From CAYVIB01 sp964451365 (GTDB lineage: Bacteria; Pseudomonadota; Gammaproteobacteria; Pseudomonadales; Cellvibrionaceae), in NCBI GenBank assembly GCA_964451365.1, contig CAYVIB010000009.1, positions 95,104 through 159,103 on the forward strand: a stretch of DNA of 64,000 nucleotides, read 5' to 3'. The position numbers were made by a program, and so were the translations under genes. Below the pieces are notes generated by a model, which was not told the DNA's origin, made no database searches, and saw only the letters and a program-made list of their open reading frames with translations. Positions 34,935-44,798 of this stretch are shown here, in pieces. How positions within the stretch are numbered: position 1 is the first letter of the stretch; each line of letters opens with the position of its first letter.

Positions 34935-37004
34935 TTAGAGCGCGTATGATAGTCCCACAAGCAGCTTTCTTCCCTCGCCCGGAAAATAACGCTCATTGCC
35001 GAAGGCCACGTCCGCCCGCTCGGCATAACGCGTGTCGAACAGGTTGGTTACCGCGGCTTCGACAGCAAACCGTTTGCTAACACGATATTCCCCGCGAACA
35101 TGCAGCAGGTTGTGCCCTTCATAGTCAAACATGTTTTCAGGGTCTGTATAGTAACTGCCCATCCGGGTCAGCTCAATATCCAATAGCAATGCGTCGCGGG
35201 GTTGCCAGTTAACGGTGAAGGTGTTCATCGTCCTCGGCGCCGTATCGATATCGTTGCCTTCCAGTTGCGCGGCCACATCGAGCAGGTGGGGATTGTTGGC
35301 ATATTTATGCCGCGCGTAGGTGCCGAACAGATTAAAACCCAAAGTATCCGTTGCCGCCCAGGTCAGTTCGTACTCCACACCGCGATGCGTGGTTTCCGCG
35401 CCGCTGATGTAGCGGCGCTCGTTGTCCTGGAAAATATCGTCTTCGGCTTTCATGGCGAACAGTGATATCTGGTAGAAAAACGCTTTGGCTTCGCCCCGCA
35501 ATCCCAGCTCCGCGTTTTTAAGCTGCACTGGTTTCAGGTCTTCCGTGCCCTGCCCGGACTGAAGACGGTAGAGTTCCACCGCCTGGGGCGCGCGAAAGGC
35601 ATTGCCCAGCGAGACGAAGATTACCTGAGAGGCAGAAAGATCAAGCACCATACCGGCCTTGGCGGAAGTGAAATCGAAGCTGTCGGTCCGGTCCGCGGGA
35701 CGGAAAAACCGGCAGCCGTCCACGTCCGGCTCACACGCCGAACCGCTACCGGTAAGGTTGTCGTAATCATAGTGAATGCTGTCGTGACGAATCACGCCCT
35801 CAAAGCGCAGACGATCAAGGGCCTGCCACTCGATACCGCCGTACATGGCCGCGCTTCGGGCGTCGACCTCGTAATCATAATGCGTTCCCTGTGGGAAACG
35901 CTCGGGCGCGAACGGTGCTGGATCGGGTTGATATTCCTTCAACGCACCGGCGGTTTTTTCCAGGTCGGCACCGACAAATAATTCCGCGTTTTCGGTTAAA
36001 GGTGTCCGCCATTGTATCTGGCTGCCGAACGACTGATGCGCATTTTCCTCTATCGGCTGCCAGGGGAGGAAGTGCATGCGGAATTCCATCGCGTTCGCCC
36101 GCGCGTAGGGCGTCACCGTCAACTCGCCATCCGCCCACTGCCAGTGCCAGCGACTGTAAGCGCGCATGGACTCCACATCGCGATAGGCCTCGGGATTTGG
36201 GTTGGTCCGGCTCAGGCTCTCGTCCTTGTACGCGTCGCTGCCCTCAACGTAGCCGGCGGTTTCCTGTTCGAGATTGACCAGCGTAATGCCATTCGTCACG
36301 GTGAGGTCATCGCCCCGCCATCGGTGTTTGACGCTCAGCTTTTGCTGATCGTAACCGGAGTCATCGCGGTAGCCGCCGTCCGCGGTTGCCGTTCCCAGAA
36401 TATTGAGCGTTTGCCTGCCGAAGGCGAAAGGCTGGCGATACTGCAGGCGGCCGTATTCATTTTCCGATAGTTGGAGGCCGAGCAGTGGCCGGGAATCCTC
36501 CCAGGCGGCAGGAAGCAAGACATTGATGCCACCGAACAGCGCGTTGCTGCCATACAGCGCCGAGTGCGGCCCGCGAAAAACCTCGATCGCTTCCGCCACC
36601 TCGTAGTGGGAATCGAACAGTTCATTAACATTGCAAAAACCGGCCGCGCGCAGGGGAATGCCATCTTCCGCCATTAAAAACGCGCCGCAGGCGCCGGCGC
36701 CGGTAAATACCGGCGAGCGGATGGCGGTGAGATGTTCCTGGCCGTTGCCCCGGCTTATCCAGGTACCCGCCGAACGGTTAAAAAACTGGCTGATATGCTC
36801 GGCATTGATAATGTCGAGATTGTCCGCATCGATAAGCGAAACCGACGATGCGGTATCGACCAGGGAAACTTCGTGGCGGCTGGCGGAAACGATCATGGTT
36901 TCCAGCCGGGGAATGGCGTTATTTTCAGATTGAGCAAAAACAGGCGCGACAAACAAAACCTGCGCCGTCAGCGTGGCGGCGCATGCCTTCCGCAGTAGTT
37001 TCAA
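34935..37004 (-). CDS. TonB-dependent outer-membrane receptor
   Basis: A 689-residue receptor. A signal peptide (about 25 residues) is followed by a plug domain with LETMIVSASR, VFRGPHSALYGSNALFGGINVL, and two cysteines (GACGAF, GFCNVN) that may form a disulfide. The rest is a 22-stranded barrel ending in the beta-signal GLSYAL. An extended TonB box is not obvious. The neighbouring glycosidases and sugar dehydrogenase suggest a carbohydrate or metal-complex substrate, but the sequence does not decide. Confidence 0.9.
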   Translation of the reverse strand: MKLLRKACAATLTAQVLFVAPVFAQSENNAIPRLETMIVSASRHEVSLVDTASSVSLIDADNLDIINAEHISQFFNRSAGTWISRGNGQEHLTAIRSPVFTGAGACGAFLMAEDGIPLRAAGFCNVNELFDSHYEVAEAIEVFRGPHSALYGSNALFGGINVLLPAAWEDSRPLLGLQLSENEYGRLQYRQPFAFGRQTLNILGTATADGGYRDDSGYDQQKLSVKHRWRGDDLTVTNGITLVNLEQETAGYVEGSDAYKDESLSRTNPNPEAYRDVESMRAYSRWHWQWADGELTVTPYARANAMEFRMHFLPWQPIEENAHQSFGSQIQWRTPLTENAELFVGADLEKTAGALKEYQPDPAPFAPERFPQGTHYDYEVDARSAAMYGGIEWQALDRLRFEGVIRHDSIHYDYDNLTGSGSACEPDVDGCRFFRPADRTDSFDFTSAKAGMVLDLSASQVIFVSLGNAFRAPQAVELYRLQSGQGTEDLKPVQLKNAELGLRGEAKAFFYQISLFAMKAEDDIFQDNERRYISGAETTHRGVEYELTWAATDTLGFNLFGTYARHKYANNPHLLDVAAQLEGNDIDTAPRTMNTFTVNWQPRDALLLDIELTRMGSYYTDPENMFDYEGHNLLHVRGEYRVSKRFAVEAAVTNLFDTRYAERADVAFGNERYFPGEGRKLLVGLSYAL

Positions 37005-37030
37005 TTTGTTTCTCCGAATTCTTTTTTTCA

Positions 37031-37065
37031 GGCCGCTGAACCATGGAAAAGAGGACTCAGCGGCC
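37031..37065. repeat. Inverted repeat between receptor and sugar dehydrogenase
   Basis: GGCCGCTGA (37031-37039) and TCAGCGGCC (37057-37065), perfect 9-base arms around a 17-base loop, lie between the two minus-strand genes. There is no T-run on the transcribed strand, so it may stabilise the 3' end of the upstream transcript or bind a protein. Confidence 0.45.
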
Positions 37066-37070
37066 GGTTA

Positions 37071-38483
37071 TCATTTGGTGGGGATAAGTCGATATACCCC
37101 ACCGGCTGGCCGGGTATTGAGAAGCAAATAGAGATAACCGTCCGGACCACTGGCAACGTCCCTGACCCTGCCCTGGTTTTTCATGATCAGCTCATCCCTG
37201 ACCACTTTGTCACCGACAACTTCCAGCCGGTGCAGTTCCTCGGCGCTCAAGCCACCGACAAACAGGTTGTGCTTCCAGCCGGGAAATTTATCACCTTCGT
37301 AAAAGTCGGCTCCCGCCACGGCAATCGATGGTGTCCAGTAATGTTTCGGTTGTTCCATACCTTCCATATGGGTTTTATCGGTAATAGGCTTGCCGTTGTA
37401 ATTCATACCGTAGGTGATCACCGGCCAGCCGTAGTTTTTACCTTTTTCAATCAAATTGACTTCATCGCCACCGCGCGGGCCGTGCTCGGTTTCCCATATG
37501 GCACCGGTAACCGGATGCTTGTCGAGGCCCTGGGGATTGCGATGACCATAGCTCCAGATGGTTTTGTAAGCGCCCTTCCGATCGAAAAACGGATTGTCCT
37601 TCGGCACCCGGCCGTCGTCGAAAATACGATGAATTTTTCCGTTCGGCAACGTTAAATCCTGGGCATTATCCTGCCTGCCCCGGTCGCCGATGCCAAAAAA
37701 CAAATAGCCATCCCGGAAAACAAAACGTGAGCCGTAGTGATGATGCGTTGTTAAATGCCGCTCGGCAGGCACGTGAAAAATGTCTTCCTGGTCCACCCAT
37801 TTGCCGTCCCTGATTTTTCCCCTTACCACGGCGGTCATGGAACCCTCGTCGCTCTCTTCGCTGTAGGAAAGATAGATCCAGCCGTTGTTTTTGTAGTCCG
37901 GATGCAATTGCACTTCCAGCAAACCGCCCTGCCCTTCGTGCAATACCTCGGGTGTTCCTTTGATCGGGCCGTGCCGCTTGCCATCGCGGAAGTGCCACAG
38001 TTTGCCGTCCTGCTGGGTGACCAGCATGGAACCGTCCGGCAGAAAATCCAGGGACCACAAGGTACCGGTGCCCTCGGCCACTTTTTCCAGTTTGAATTTA
38101 TGCTTCTCGCTGTCAAACACACCGCCCTTCGGCGAAACCCGCTTGGCCAGTTGACCTCTCCGCACCAGTGTCCGTTGCTCGCGAATTAAAATCACCAGCG
38201 AGCGAATCTGCTCATCACTCAAGGTTTTTTCCCAGGCGGGCATGCCGGCGTTCGGCAAACCGTTTTTAATCACCCTGGCGATGGCCTCGTCGCTTCCACC
38301 GTGTTTCCATTCATCGTCGATCAATGAACTGCCGGAACCTCCTTGCAGATCGCTGCCGTGACAACTTGCGCAGTATTTCTCGTAGAGATCTTTAACCGAG
38401 CCTGAACCGATACGGTTTTGGGCAAACACTTGGGAACCGAAAAGAATTGGAATCGTCGTCAACAGAATGATAATTTTATTCAT
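37071..38483 (-). CDS. Cytochrome c fused to PQQ-dependent sugar dehydrogenase (GSDH family)
   Basis: A 470-residue periplasmic enzyme. After a signal peptide, a small cytochrome c domain (about residues 25-105) carries the haem motif CASCH and axial Met in NAGMPAW. The rest is a six-bladed GSDH/aldose dehydrogenase domain with GTLWSLDFLPDGSML, THHHYGSRFVF and GHRNPQGL, the PQQ-binding phrases. It likely oxidises aldoses and passes electrons to its own haem. The start at 38483 is used because the longer ORF adds a basic stretch before the signal. Confidence 0.87.
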   Translation of the reverse strand: MNKIIILLTTIPILFGSQVFAQNRIGSGSVKDLYEKYCASCHGSDLQGGSGSSLIDDEWKHGGSDEAIARVIKNGLPNAGMPAWEKTLSDEQIRSLVILIREQRTLVRRGQLAKRVSPKGGVFDSEKHKFKLEKVAEGTGTLWSLDFLPDGSMLVTQQDGKLWHFRDGKRHGPIKGTPEVLHEGQGGLLEVQLHPDYKNNGWIYLSYSEESDEGSMTAVVRGKIRDGKWVDQEDIFHVPAERHLTTHHHYGSRFVFRDGYLFFGIGDRGRQDNAQDLTLPNGKIHRIFDDGRVPKDNPFFDRKGAYKTIWSYGHRNPQGLDKHPVTGAIWETEHGPRGGDEVNLIEKGKNYGWPVITYGMNYNGKPITDKTHMEGMEQPKHYWTPSIAVAGADFYEGDKFPGWKHNLFVGGLSAEELHRLEVVGDKVVRDELIMKNQGRVRDVASGPDGYLYLLLNTRPAGGVYRLIPTK

Positions 38484-38649
38484 AGGGATTCGCCTGTGTT
38501 GTCTTTTATTACACATATTAATTCGGTGTTGTTAAAAATTACGTTGCCAGGCCCATCATCCAAAAAAACCTCGCAATACTTTTAAATATTTCCAGCAAAA
38601 AACACGACCACAATGTACCAACTGAAGAAAGGCCCACTTCTTATTCGCA

Positions 38650-40443
38650 CTACTTCTTTTGATAATAATCATGCAATACATCCCAGGCCTGCTTTTTAAT
38701 ACCGGTATCCGATATTAAACCCTTTCGATTCCAGTAATCCTGGATATCCGGCAAAGGCCTGCGCGGCGAACGGAAATCCTTGAGAATCCACGGTGTGATG
38801 CCGCGCAAAAATGAAATATTATCCATCATCGCCAGGTTGTGCCGGTAAACCGCCGCCTGGTATTCCTCCGTCCAGCGCTGGTTCACATCGCCATGATAAC
38901 CCTGCAAGGCGCCGCCGCCCACTTCACTCATAATAACCGGTTTGTTGTATTCCGAGCGCCACTTGATACCGGCGCAACTTTCCGGTGTGCCACCATACCA
39001 GCCGCAGTAGTTGTTGATACCGATCACGTCCACCACACCGGAAAGCGGGTCGTCAATCACCCGGCCGTGCTCATCCGAACTCTGGGTATCCAGCGCGGCG
39101 GTAATCAGCCGTGTGTCGTCGAGAGCACGCGCCGTTTTCGCCAGGTTCGAAATAAAACGCAGGCGCGGTTTGCTGTCCGGCGTTTCATTGGCCATCGACC
39201 ACAGGATTATCGAAGCGCGGTTTTTATCGCGCGAAATCATTTCCCGCAGTTGGTTCTCGGCATTTTGATAGACGGATTTATCATCGAACAGCACCGTCCA
39301 GTACACGGGAATTTCGGACCACACCAGCAGCCCCATTTCGTCGGCTATTTTCACCATGTTCTCGTTGTGCGGGTAATGGGCTAGCCGCACAAAGTTACAA
39401 CCCAGTTCCTTTGCCCAGCCCAACAAAATGCGCGCATCCTCATCGCTCCAGGCCCGGCCGGCGCGCAATGGTGATTCCTCGTGGAGACTGATACCCTTGA
39501 GAAAAACAGGTTTGCCGTTTAGCAGAATATCCTCGCCGTCGACACCGACGGTCCGAAAACCGATTTTGTCCCGCACGGTTTCCTTTCCGTGGGAGAGTGT
39601 TACGTCATAAAGGCGGGGCGATTCCGGTGTCCACAACTGGGGTTGGGCGGCAATGGAAAACTGCCCGTAACCATTTTTGTTCAATTCAATGGCGTGTGAA
39701 ATTTTTAATTCGGGAATATCCAGCCGCACATTTTCCTTCGAAGCGTTGGTGGTTTTAACCCAGCCTTCCAGTTGCGTTTTCGCCCCCTTTTTCAGTTGGA
39801 CAACATAATCCTCAATGCTGTTTTGCGGCAGTTCAAGAATGCTGACCGAACGTGTTATCCCCCCGTAATTCCACCAGTCGGTGTTGACCGTCGGCACCTG
39901 GTCGCGCTCGCGGCGGTTGTCCACCTTGACCACCACAAAGTTGTCGCCGTCTTTCAACTTCCCGGTAATATCAAACTGGAAAGCGGTAAAGCCTCCGCGA
40001 TGCTCTCCCACTTTTTCGCCATTGACGTAAACGATGGCGGAATAGTTCACCGCGCCGAAATAAATGATGTACCGCTTATCCGCTTGTTGGTTCAATTCGA
40101 AATCCTTGTGATACCAGATGGTGCCTTCATAAAAAAATAATTTATCGTCCTGGGAGTTCCAGTCACCCGGCACATTCAGTTTTTGTGAGCGACTGAAATT
40201 GTATTCGACCAGGTCGGAGGGATGCTCAGCCATTTTGTTTTTGAAGTAACCGCTCTGGTGAGGTTCGTAGCGGTGGTTGTAATAACCGTTTTCATAAGGG
40301 TCCGGAATAATGTTCCACTTTCCGTTCAGGCTGATGGCTTTTCTGCTATCGGGGTTCTGGATAAGCGACATATCAACACCCTTGGCTGAAACCGTGACGC
40401 ACGCTGCCATCATAATCAGAAATGTTACAAGCTTTTTATTCAT
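38650..40443 (-). CDS. GH2 glycoside hydrolase, beta-glucuronidase/galactosidase-like, exported
   Basis: A 597-residue GH2 enzyme with a signal peptide (to about residue 22). The order is a jelly-roll sugar-binding domain, an immunoglobulin-like domain, and a TIM barrel. The acid/base Glu lies in WSMANETPDS and the nucleophile Glu in IMSEVGGGAL. LHEESPLRAGRAW and LAHYPHNENM are typical barrel segments. Export of a GH2 enzyme is common in polysaccharide degraders. It is divergent from the sugar transporter, with 362 bases between the starts. Confidence 0.85.
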   Translation of the reverse strand: MNKKLVTFLIMMAACVTVSAKGVDMSLIQNPDSRKAISLNGKWNIIPDPYENGYYNHRYEPHQSGYFKNKMAEHPSDLVEYNFSRSQKLNVPGDWNSQDDKLFFYEGTIWYHKDFELNQQADKRYIIYFGAVNYSAIVYVNGEKVGEHRGGFTAFQFDITGKLKDGDNFVVVKVDNRRERDQVPTVNTDWWNYGGITRSVSILELPQNSIEDYVVQLKKGAKTQLEGWVKTTNASKENVRLDIPELKISHAIELNKNGYGQFSIAAQPQLWTPESPRLYDVTLSHGKETVRDKIGFRTVGVDGEDILLNGKPVFLKGISLHEESPLRAGRAWSDEDARILLGWAKELGCNFVRLAHYPHNENMVKIADEMGLLVWSEIPVYWTVLFDDKSVYQNAENQLREMISRDKNRASIILWSMANETPDSKPRLRFISNLAKTARALDDTRLITAALDTQSSDEHGRVIDDPLSGVVDVIGINNYCGWYGGTPESCAGIKWRSEYNKPVIMSEVGGGALQGYHGDVNQRWTEEYQAAVYRHNLAMMDNISFLRGITPWILKDFRSPRRPLPDIQDYWNRKGLISDTGIKKQAWDVLHDYYQKK

Positions 40444-40805
40444 GCTTTTGCCCACCAGTATAAATATCTATGCCCTTTTGATATAACGCCGATTCGCGCG
40501 AAATCAAAATTCACGAAACATCGACGCGTCATATATAAAATACGTTGTCATTTTTTCGACTGCTTTGAATAACAGTTTATCCGGTCAATGTGAATTTGTT
40601 GTCACGATGCGGCCCCCGCGCCAATATAGTCATACAAATCATATTCTGATAGTATCCGCCGGTTGTCACCAAACGGCAGTAGCGTGATTGTTGTTCATTA
40701 AGCTCTTACTGTTTAAGATCCGGCGCGGCGCGCCTGGTCAGTTATTGATCAGGCCAATACCGGCAACGCTGGTGTGTTCGATAATTCCAATAATTAGGTA
40801 TCGCC
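40444..40805. promoter_or_regulatory. Divergent control region, GH2 enzyme and MFS transporter
   Basis: No gene fits here. The heptamer GTTGTCA occurs three times on the + strand (40544-40550, 40598-40604, 40672-40678), and a CCTG/CAGG hairpin with TCA/TGA extension lies near 40733-40754. These may be regulator sites, but no known operator is matched. Confidence 0.35.
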
Positions 40806-42242
40806 ATGACAGACTTATCCAACCCCGCCATGACTGGTTCGCTCAGCCGCGCGGGAGAAAGCAACTCGTTTATTATTCTCATCAGCTGCATCGCGACCAT
40901 CGGTGGTTTTCTCTTTGGTTTCGACAGCGGCGTTATCAACGGTACGGTCGATGGCCTGCAAACCGCCTTTAATTCGGATTCGGTCGGTACCGGGTTCAGC
41001 GTCGCATCCATGCTATTGGGTTGCGCCGCCGGTGCCGCCGCCGCGGGTCGCCTGGCGGACCTGTTCGGGCGCCGCGCCATGCTGATCGTCGCAGCGGTAT
41101 TTTTTATCGTTTCCGCCTGGGGCTCGGGCATTGCCGGCACTTCGCTCGAGTTTATTATCTACCGCGTCCTGGGTGGCATAGCAGTGGGCGCCGCCAGTGT
41201 CATGGCACCCGCCTATATCAGCGAGGTGACACCGGCACGCTATCGCGGCCGTATGTCCACGGTGCAGCAGGTGGCGATTATCACCGGCTTGACCGCGGCC
41301 TTTTTAAGCAACTACCTGTTACAGCAAATCTCCGGTTCCGCGCTCAACATGCTGTGGATGAACTACGAAACCTGGCGCTGGATGTTCTGGGTGGAGCTGA
41401 TTCCGGCCACCATTTTCCTGGTGGCGCTGTTCTTTATTCCCGAAAGTCCCCGCTTCCTCGTGGTTAAAGGCAAAAAGGATGTTGCCCTGACAGTATTGAC
41501 CAAGCTTTATGGCAGCACGGAGGGCACCGCCAAGCTGGGTGAAATCGATAAGTCGCTGGCGGCGGACCACCACAAGCCGCGCCTGTCGGATCTCATCGAC
41601 AAAGTGTCCGGCCGTATCCGGCCCATTGTCTGGGTCGGCATCGGCCTGGCGAGCTTCCAGCAGTTTGTCGGTATTAACGTGGTGTTTTATTACGGCGCCG
41701 TGTTGTGGCAGGCAGTCGGCTTTTCCGAAGGCGATGCCCTGTTTATCAACGTTGTCTCGGGCGCCCTGAGCATCGGTGCCTGCTTTGTGGCAATTGCCCT
41801 GGTGGATAAAATCGGTCGAAAACCGCTGTTGTGGATCGGCTCGGCGGGAATGGCGGTGACTCTCGGTTTGGTAGCCATTGCCTTTTCTACCGGACATCTG
41901 GAAGACGGTACGCTGGTATTGAGCGACAGCATGGGCATACTCGCCCTTATCGCCGCCAATGTTTACGTTATTTTCTTCAACTTCTCCTGGGGCCCGATTA
42001 TGTGGGTGATGCTAGGTGAAATGTTCCCCAACCAGATTCGCGGTTCGGGCCTGGCGGTGGCGGGGTTCTTCCAGTGGATGTCCAACTTCGCCATTACCAT
42101 GACCTTCCCGGTTTTCCTGACATCCATCGGACTGGCGCTTACTTACAGCATCTACACCGCCTGTGCCTTCCTCTCCATTTTCTTCGTTCTTAAGTACGTG
42201 TACGAAACGAAGGGCGTGGAACTGGAAGATATGAAGGGATAA
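40806..42242 (+). CDS. Sugar porter family MFS transporter
   Basis: A 478-residue, 12-helix major facilitator. The sugar-porter signatures are complete: GRRAMLIVA in loop 2-3, ISEVTPARYRGRM, PESPRFL in the central loop, QQFVGINVVFYYG in helix 7, and DKIGRKPLL in loop 8-9. It imports a monosaccharide, presumably one released by the neighbouring GH2 enzyme. A strong terminator follows. Confidence 0.94.
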   Translation: MTDLSNPAMTGSLSRAGESNSFIILISCIATIGGFLFGFDSGVINGTVDGLQTAFNSDSVGTGFSVASMLLGCAAGAAAAGRLADLFGRRAMLIVAAVFFIVSAWGSGIAGTSLEFIIYRVLGGIAVGAASVMAPAYISEVTPARYRGRMSTVQQVAIITGLTAAFLSNYLLQQISGSALNMLWMNYETWRWMFWVELIPATIFLVALFFIPESPRFLVVKGKKDVALTVLTKLYGSTEGTAKLGEIDKSLAADHHKPRLSDLIDKVSGRIRPIVWVGIGLASFQQFVGINVVFYYGAVLWQAVGFSEGDALFINVVSGALSIGACFVAIALVDKIGRKPLLWIGSAGMAVTLGLVAIAFSTGHLEDGTLVLSDSMGILALIAANVYVIFFNFSWGPIMWVMLGEMFPNQIRGSGLAVAGFFQWMSNFAITMTFPVFLTSIGLALTYSIYTACAFLSIFFVLKYVYETKGVELEDMKG

Positions 42243-42257
42243 ATTATTTCCGGAACG

Positions 42258-42293
42258 AAAAAAAGCCACCCCAGCGGTGGCTTTTTTTATTTT
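42258..42293 (+). terminator. Rho-independent terminator
   Basis: AAAAAGCCACC-CCAGC-GGTGGCTTTTTTT directly after the sugar porter; A-rich on the left as well, so it may also serve the convergent zinc-ribbon gene. Confidence 0.9.
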
Positions 42294-42302
42294 GGTCGAC
42301 CG

Positions 42303-42728
42303 TTACCAGTCCCGCTTGATTAATTGATAGAACAGGATAATGGAAAGCACGGTTCCGACCGGAAACAGTGGTAACAGCAGGCCTCCCAATAAACGACACA
42401 ACAGCCGCGCCCAACGCCAGTTGTTGCCAACGCCGATAATGGTCGCCACACCCAGCACTTCCTCTATGACGATAAGTAGTAATTTCTGCGCGCCGGTCCG
42501 GGCGAAGTAAACCCAGTCAAAATAAACCAGGAAGGGAAACAACAGGCACAATATCGATAAAAACGTGATGACATTGTGCCTGGCGCGCCGCCGCGAACGC
42601 TGCTCGGCCACCCATTCCTGCTGGTCATACACGTTGACCGCGCCGGTGGAATCCAGGTCGCTGTTACAGCGGTTGCAGAAGGTGGCTTCGTCGGGGTAAA
42701 CCGCGCCACAGCGTTTACACGTAATCAC
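42303..42728 (-). CDS. Zinc-ribbon membrane protein of unknown function
   Basis: A 141-residue protein starting with a zinc ribbon (CKRC...CNRC) and continuing with about three hydrophobic helices (residues 52-70, 80-97, 108-135). Such zinc-ribbon plus membrane layouts are common and functionally unassigned. It follows the ABC permease gene by 19 bases, so it may be the last gene of that operon. Confidence 0.68.
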   Translation of the reverse strand: MITCKRCGAVYPDEATFCNRCNSDLDSTGAVNVYDQQEWVAEQRSRRRARHNVITFLSILCLLFPFLVYFDWVYFARTGAQKLLLIVIEEVLGVATIIGVGNNWRWARLLCRLLGGLLLPLFPVGTVLSIILFYQLIKRDW

Positions 42729-42747
42729 ATCAAAAACATCTTGGGAA

Positions 42748-43857
42748 TTAATCCAGGGATTTTTGGAATCTCAACGACGCAATAATAAGTCCAACTACGG
42801 TAAACGCCGCCAGCCACAGTGTATCAAAAACCAATGTACTGAACTCCGCACCACGTAACACCACCGACCGTATTAAACGCATGTAATGGGTGGCAGGCAA
42901 TATCTCCGCGATATATTGTGCAACCTTCGGCATTGCCTCGTAGGGAAACATAAAACCGCTTAACAGAATGGACGGCAATAAAACGAACACCGTCATTTGC
43001 GTGGCCTGCATCTGAGTTTGGGCCACGGTGGAAATAATCAAGCCGAATGTCAGGCTCGCGGCAATAAATAAAATGGTTACGCCAAAAATATCGGGTAACC
43101 CGCCATTAATGGGCACATCGAATATCCAGTGTCCCAGCCCCAGAACAATCGTCACCTGCAGCAAACCGATAAAAATATAGGGGAAAATTTTCCCGAGCAT
43201 CAATTCTATCGGGCGAATCGGGGTGGTGATCAGCAACTCAAGATTGCCATGCTCCCGCTCGCGTACGATGGCGATGGAGGTAAACAGAATCATCGTCATC
43301 GTGAGAATAACCCCGGTCAGGCCCGGCACAATATTGACGGCGGAGCGACGTTCAGGATTGAAAAACAGCGCGACATTGAATGTCTGTCGCGGCGGCGACA
43401 AATTGAGGGTCGGATCCTGCAACACCTGATCCAGAGGCATTTGTCGCAGTTGCAGGAGCGCGCCGCTCACCATGGTGTCGGAACCATCCACCAGCCATTG
43501 ACCCAATACATCGCCCTGAACAATTCGCTGGGTCAGGTTTTCCGGCAGTATCAACGCCGCGCGTACTTCGCCACGAATAATCGCCTCCTTTGCCTGCCGG
43601 GGCGTTAAGTAATGTTCGACAAACGTAACCACCTGGGTCGCTTTCACCGTTTCCGTCAGCACACGCCCGGCGGCGCTGTTGCTTAAATCCACCACGCCCA
43701 CCGGCACATCGCGCACATTGGTGTTGATGGCGTAGCCGAACAACAGTAATTGAATCAATGGAATCATAATGACCATGCCGAAAGTCAGGCGGTCGCGACG
43801 CAGTTGTTTCAATTCCTTGAAAATAATGGCCTGAATCCGACGTGGGGAAATCATCAC
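42748..43857 (-). CDS. ABC-2 type permease, YbhS/YbhR-like
   Basis: A 369-residue permease. One helix near the N-terminus is followed by a large periplasmic domain (about residues 45-175) and then five helices. LFTSIAIVREREHGNLELLITTPIRP is the ABC-2 drug-exporter hallmark (first part shown). It overlaps the ATPase gene by 4 bases (ATGA), and with it and the HlyD-like protein forms an efflux system like E. coli YbhGFSR, but with one permease only. Confidence 0.88.
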   Translation of the reverse strand: MMISPRRIQAIIFKELKQLRRDRLTFGMVIMIPLIQLLLFGYAINTNVRDVPVGVVDLSNSAAGRVLTETVKATQVVTFVEHYLTPRQAKEAIIRGEVRAALILPENLTQRIVQGDVLGQWLVDGSDTMVSGALLQLRQMPLDQVLQDPTLNLSPPRQTFNVALFFNPERRSAVNIVPGLTGVILTMTMILFTSIAIVREREHGNLELLITTPIRPIELMLGKIFPYIFIGLLQVTIVLGLGHWIFDVPINGGLPDIFGVTILFIAASLTFGLIISTVAQTQMQATQMTVFVLLPSILLSGFMFPYEAMPKVAQYIAEILPATHYMRLIRSVVLRGAEFSTLVFDTLWLAAFTVVGLIIASLRFQKSLD

Positions 43858-44798
43858 GAATGTCCTCCCGTGACCGAAACAAAAACATCTTCCAGGCTGG
43901 GGTGCACCGGCTCAAATACCGCATCGTCGGCGTGTAAATGTTGTCGCAGGTAGGCGACCGGGTCGTCAATGGTTTTGTTTACCAGAACGCGCAAACGCAA
44001 ACCCTGTTGCGCGGCGGATTTCACATCCGCCAATTGCAGGGCCCGCGCTTTCAGTTCACGTAGGTTTTTCGCGCTGACTTCAACAACGTGCGTGCCCATT
44101 TCCCGCATCAGTTTTTCCGGCGGCCCTTCCGCGCGCAATTTACCCGTCTCCAGGATAGCGAGATTATGGCAGCGTTCCGCTTCGTCCATATAGTGAGTGG
44201 ATACCAGAATAGTGGTTCCCTGGTCGCACAGGTCGTAAAGTTTTTCCCAAAAGTCGCGACGGTTTTCCGGATCCACCGCCGAGGTGGGTTCGTCGAGAAA
44301 CAACAGCGGAGGCCGGTGCAAAGTCGCCGCCGCCAGGGCCAGGCGCTGCCGCTGGCCGCCACTTAAACTCCCGGCGTTTTGCTGCCGGCGGTCCGACAAA
44401 GAATAGCGTTCGAGGAGTTCGTCAATTCGCTGGCGCAACGATTTGCCGGGAAAATCGAATATCTGTCCCATGAAGCGCAAATTTTCCTCCACGCTTAAAT
44501 CACTGTAGAGCGAAAACTTTTGCGTCATGTAACCAATTTCCGTGCGCAGGGCCTCGGCCTGTTCCGGCACTTTGCAGCCCATCACTTCGGCGCTGCCACT
44601 GGTGGGCGTCAGCAAACCGCAGAGCATCCGGATGGTGGTGGATTTACCGGAACCATTCGGCCCGAGGAATCCATAAATAGTCGCTTTTGGAACACGCAGG
44701 TCGAGCGCATCCACCGCCGTCAGCCGGCCAAACTTACGCGTGAGTCCGTTGGCCTCTATGGCATAAGTGGAAGCGGCGGAAAGCTGGAACTCAGTCAT
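43854..44798 (-). CDS. ABC transporter ATPase, YbhF-like (single domain)
   Basis: A 314-residue ATPase: Walker A GPNGSGKST, Q-loop in MTQKFSLY, signature LSGGQRQRLALA, Walker B LLFLDEPTSAVDP, and H-loop STHYMD. A C-terminal extension of about 80 residues ends with EPVHPSLEDVFVSVTGG, usual for drug or polysaccharide export ATPases. It overlaps the HlyD-like gene by 8 bases and the permease by 4. Confidence 0.92.
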   Translation of the reverse strand: MTEFQLSAASTYAIEANGLTRKFGRLTAVDALDLRVPKATIYGFLGPNGSGKSTTIRMLCGLLTPTSGSAEVMGCKVPEQAEALRTEIGYMTQKFSLYSDLSVEENLRFMGQIFDFPGKSLRQRIDELLERYSLSDRRQQNAGSLSGGQRQRLALAAATLHRPPLLFLDEPTSAVDPENRRDFWEKLYDLCDQGTTILVSTHYMDEAERCHNLAILETGKLRAEGPPEKLMREMGTHVVEVSAKNLRELKARALQLADVKSAAQQGLRLRVLVNKTIDDPVAYLRQHLHADDAVFEPVHPSLEDVFVSVTGGHS

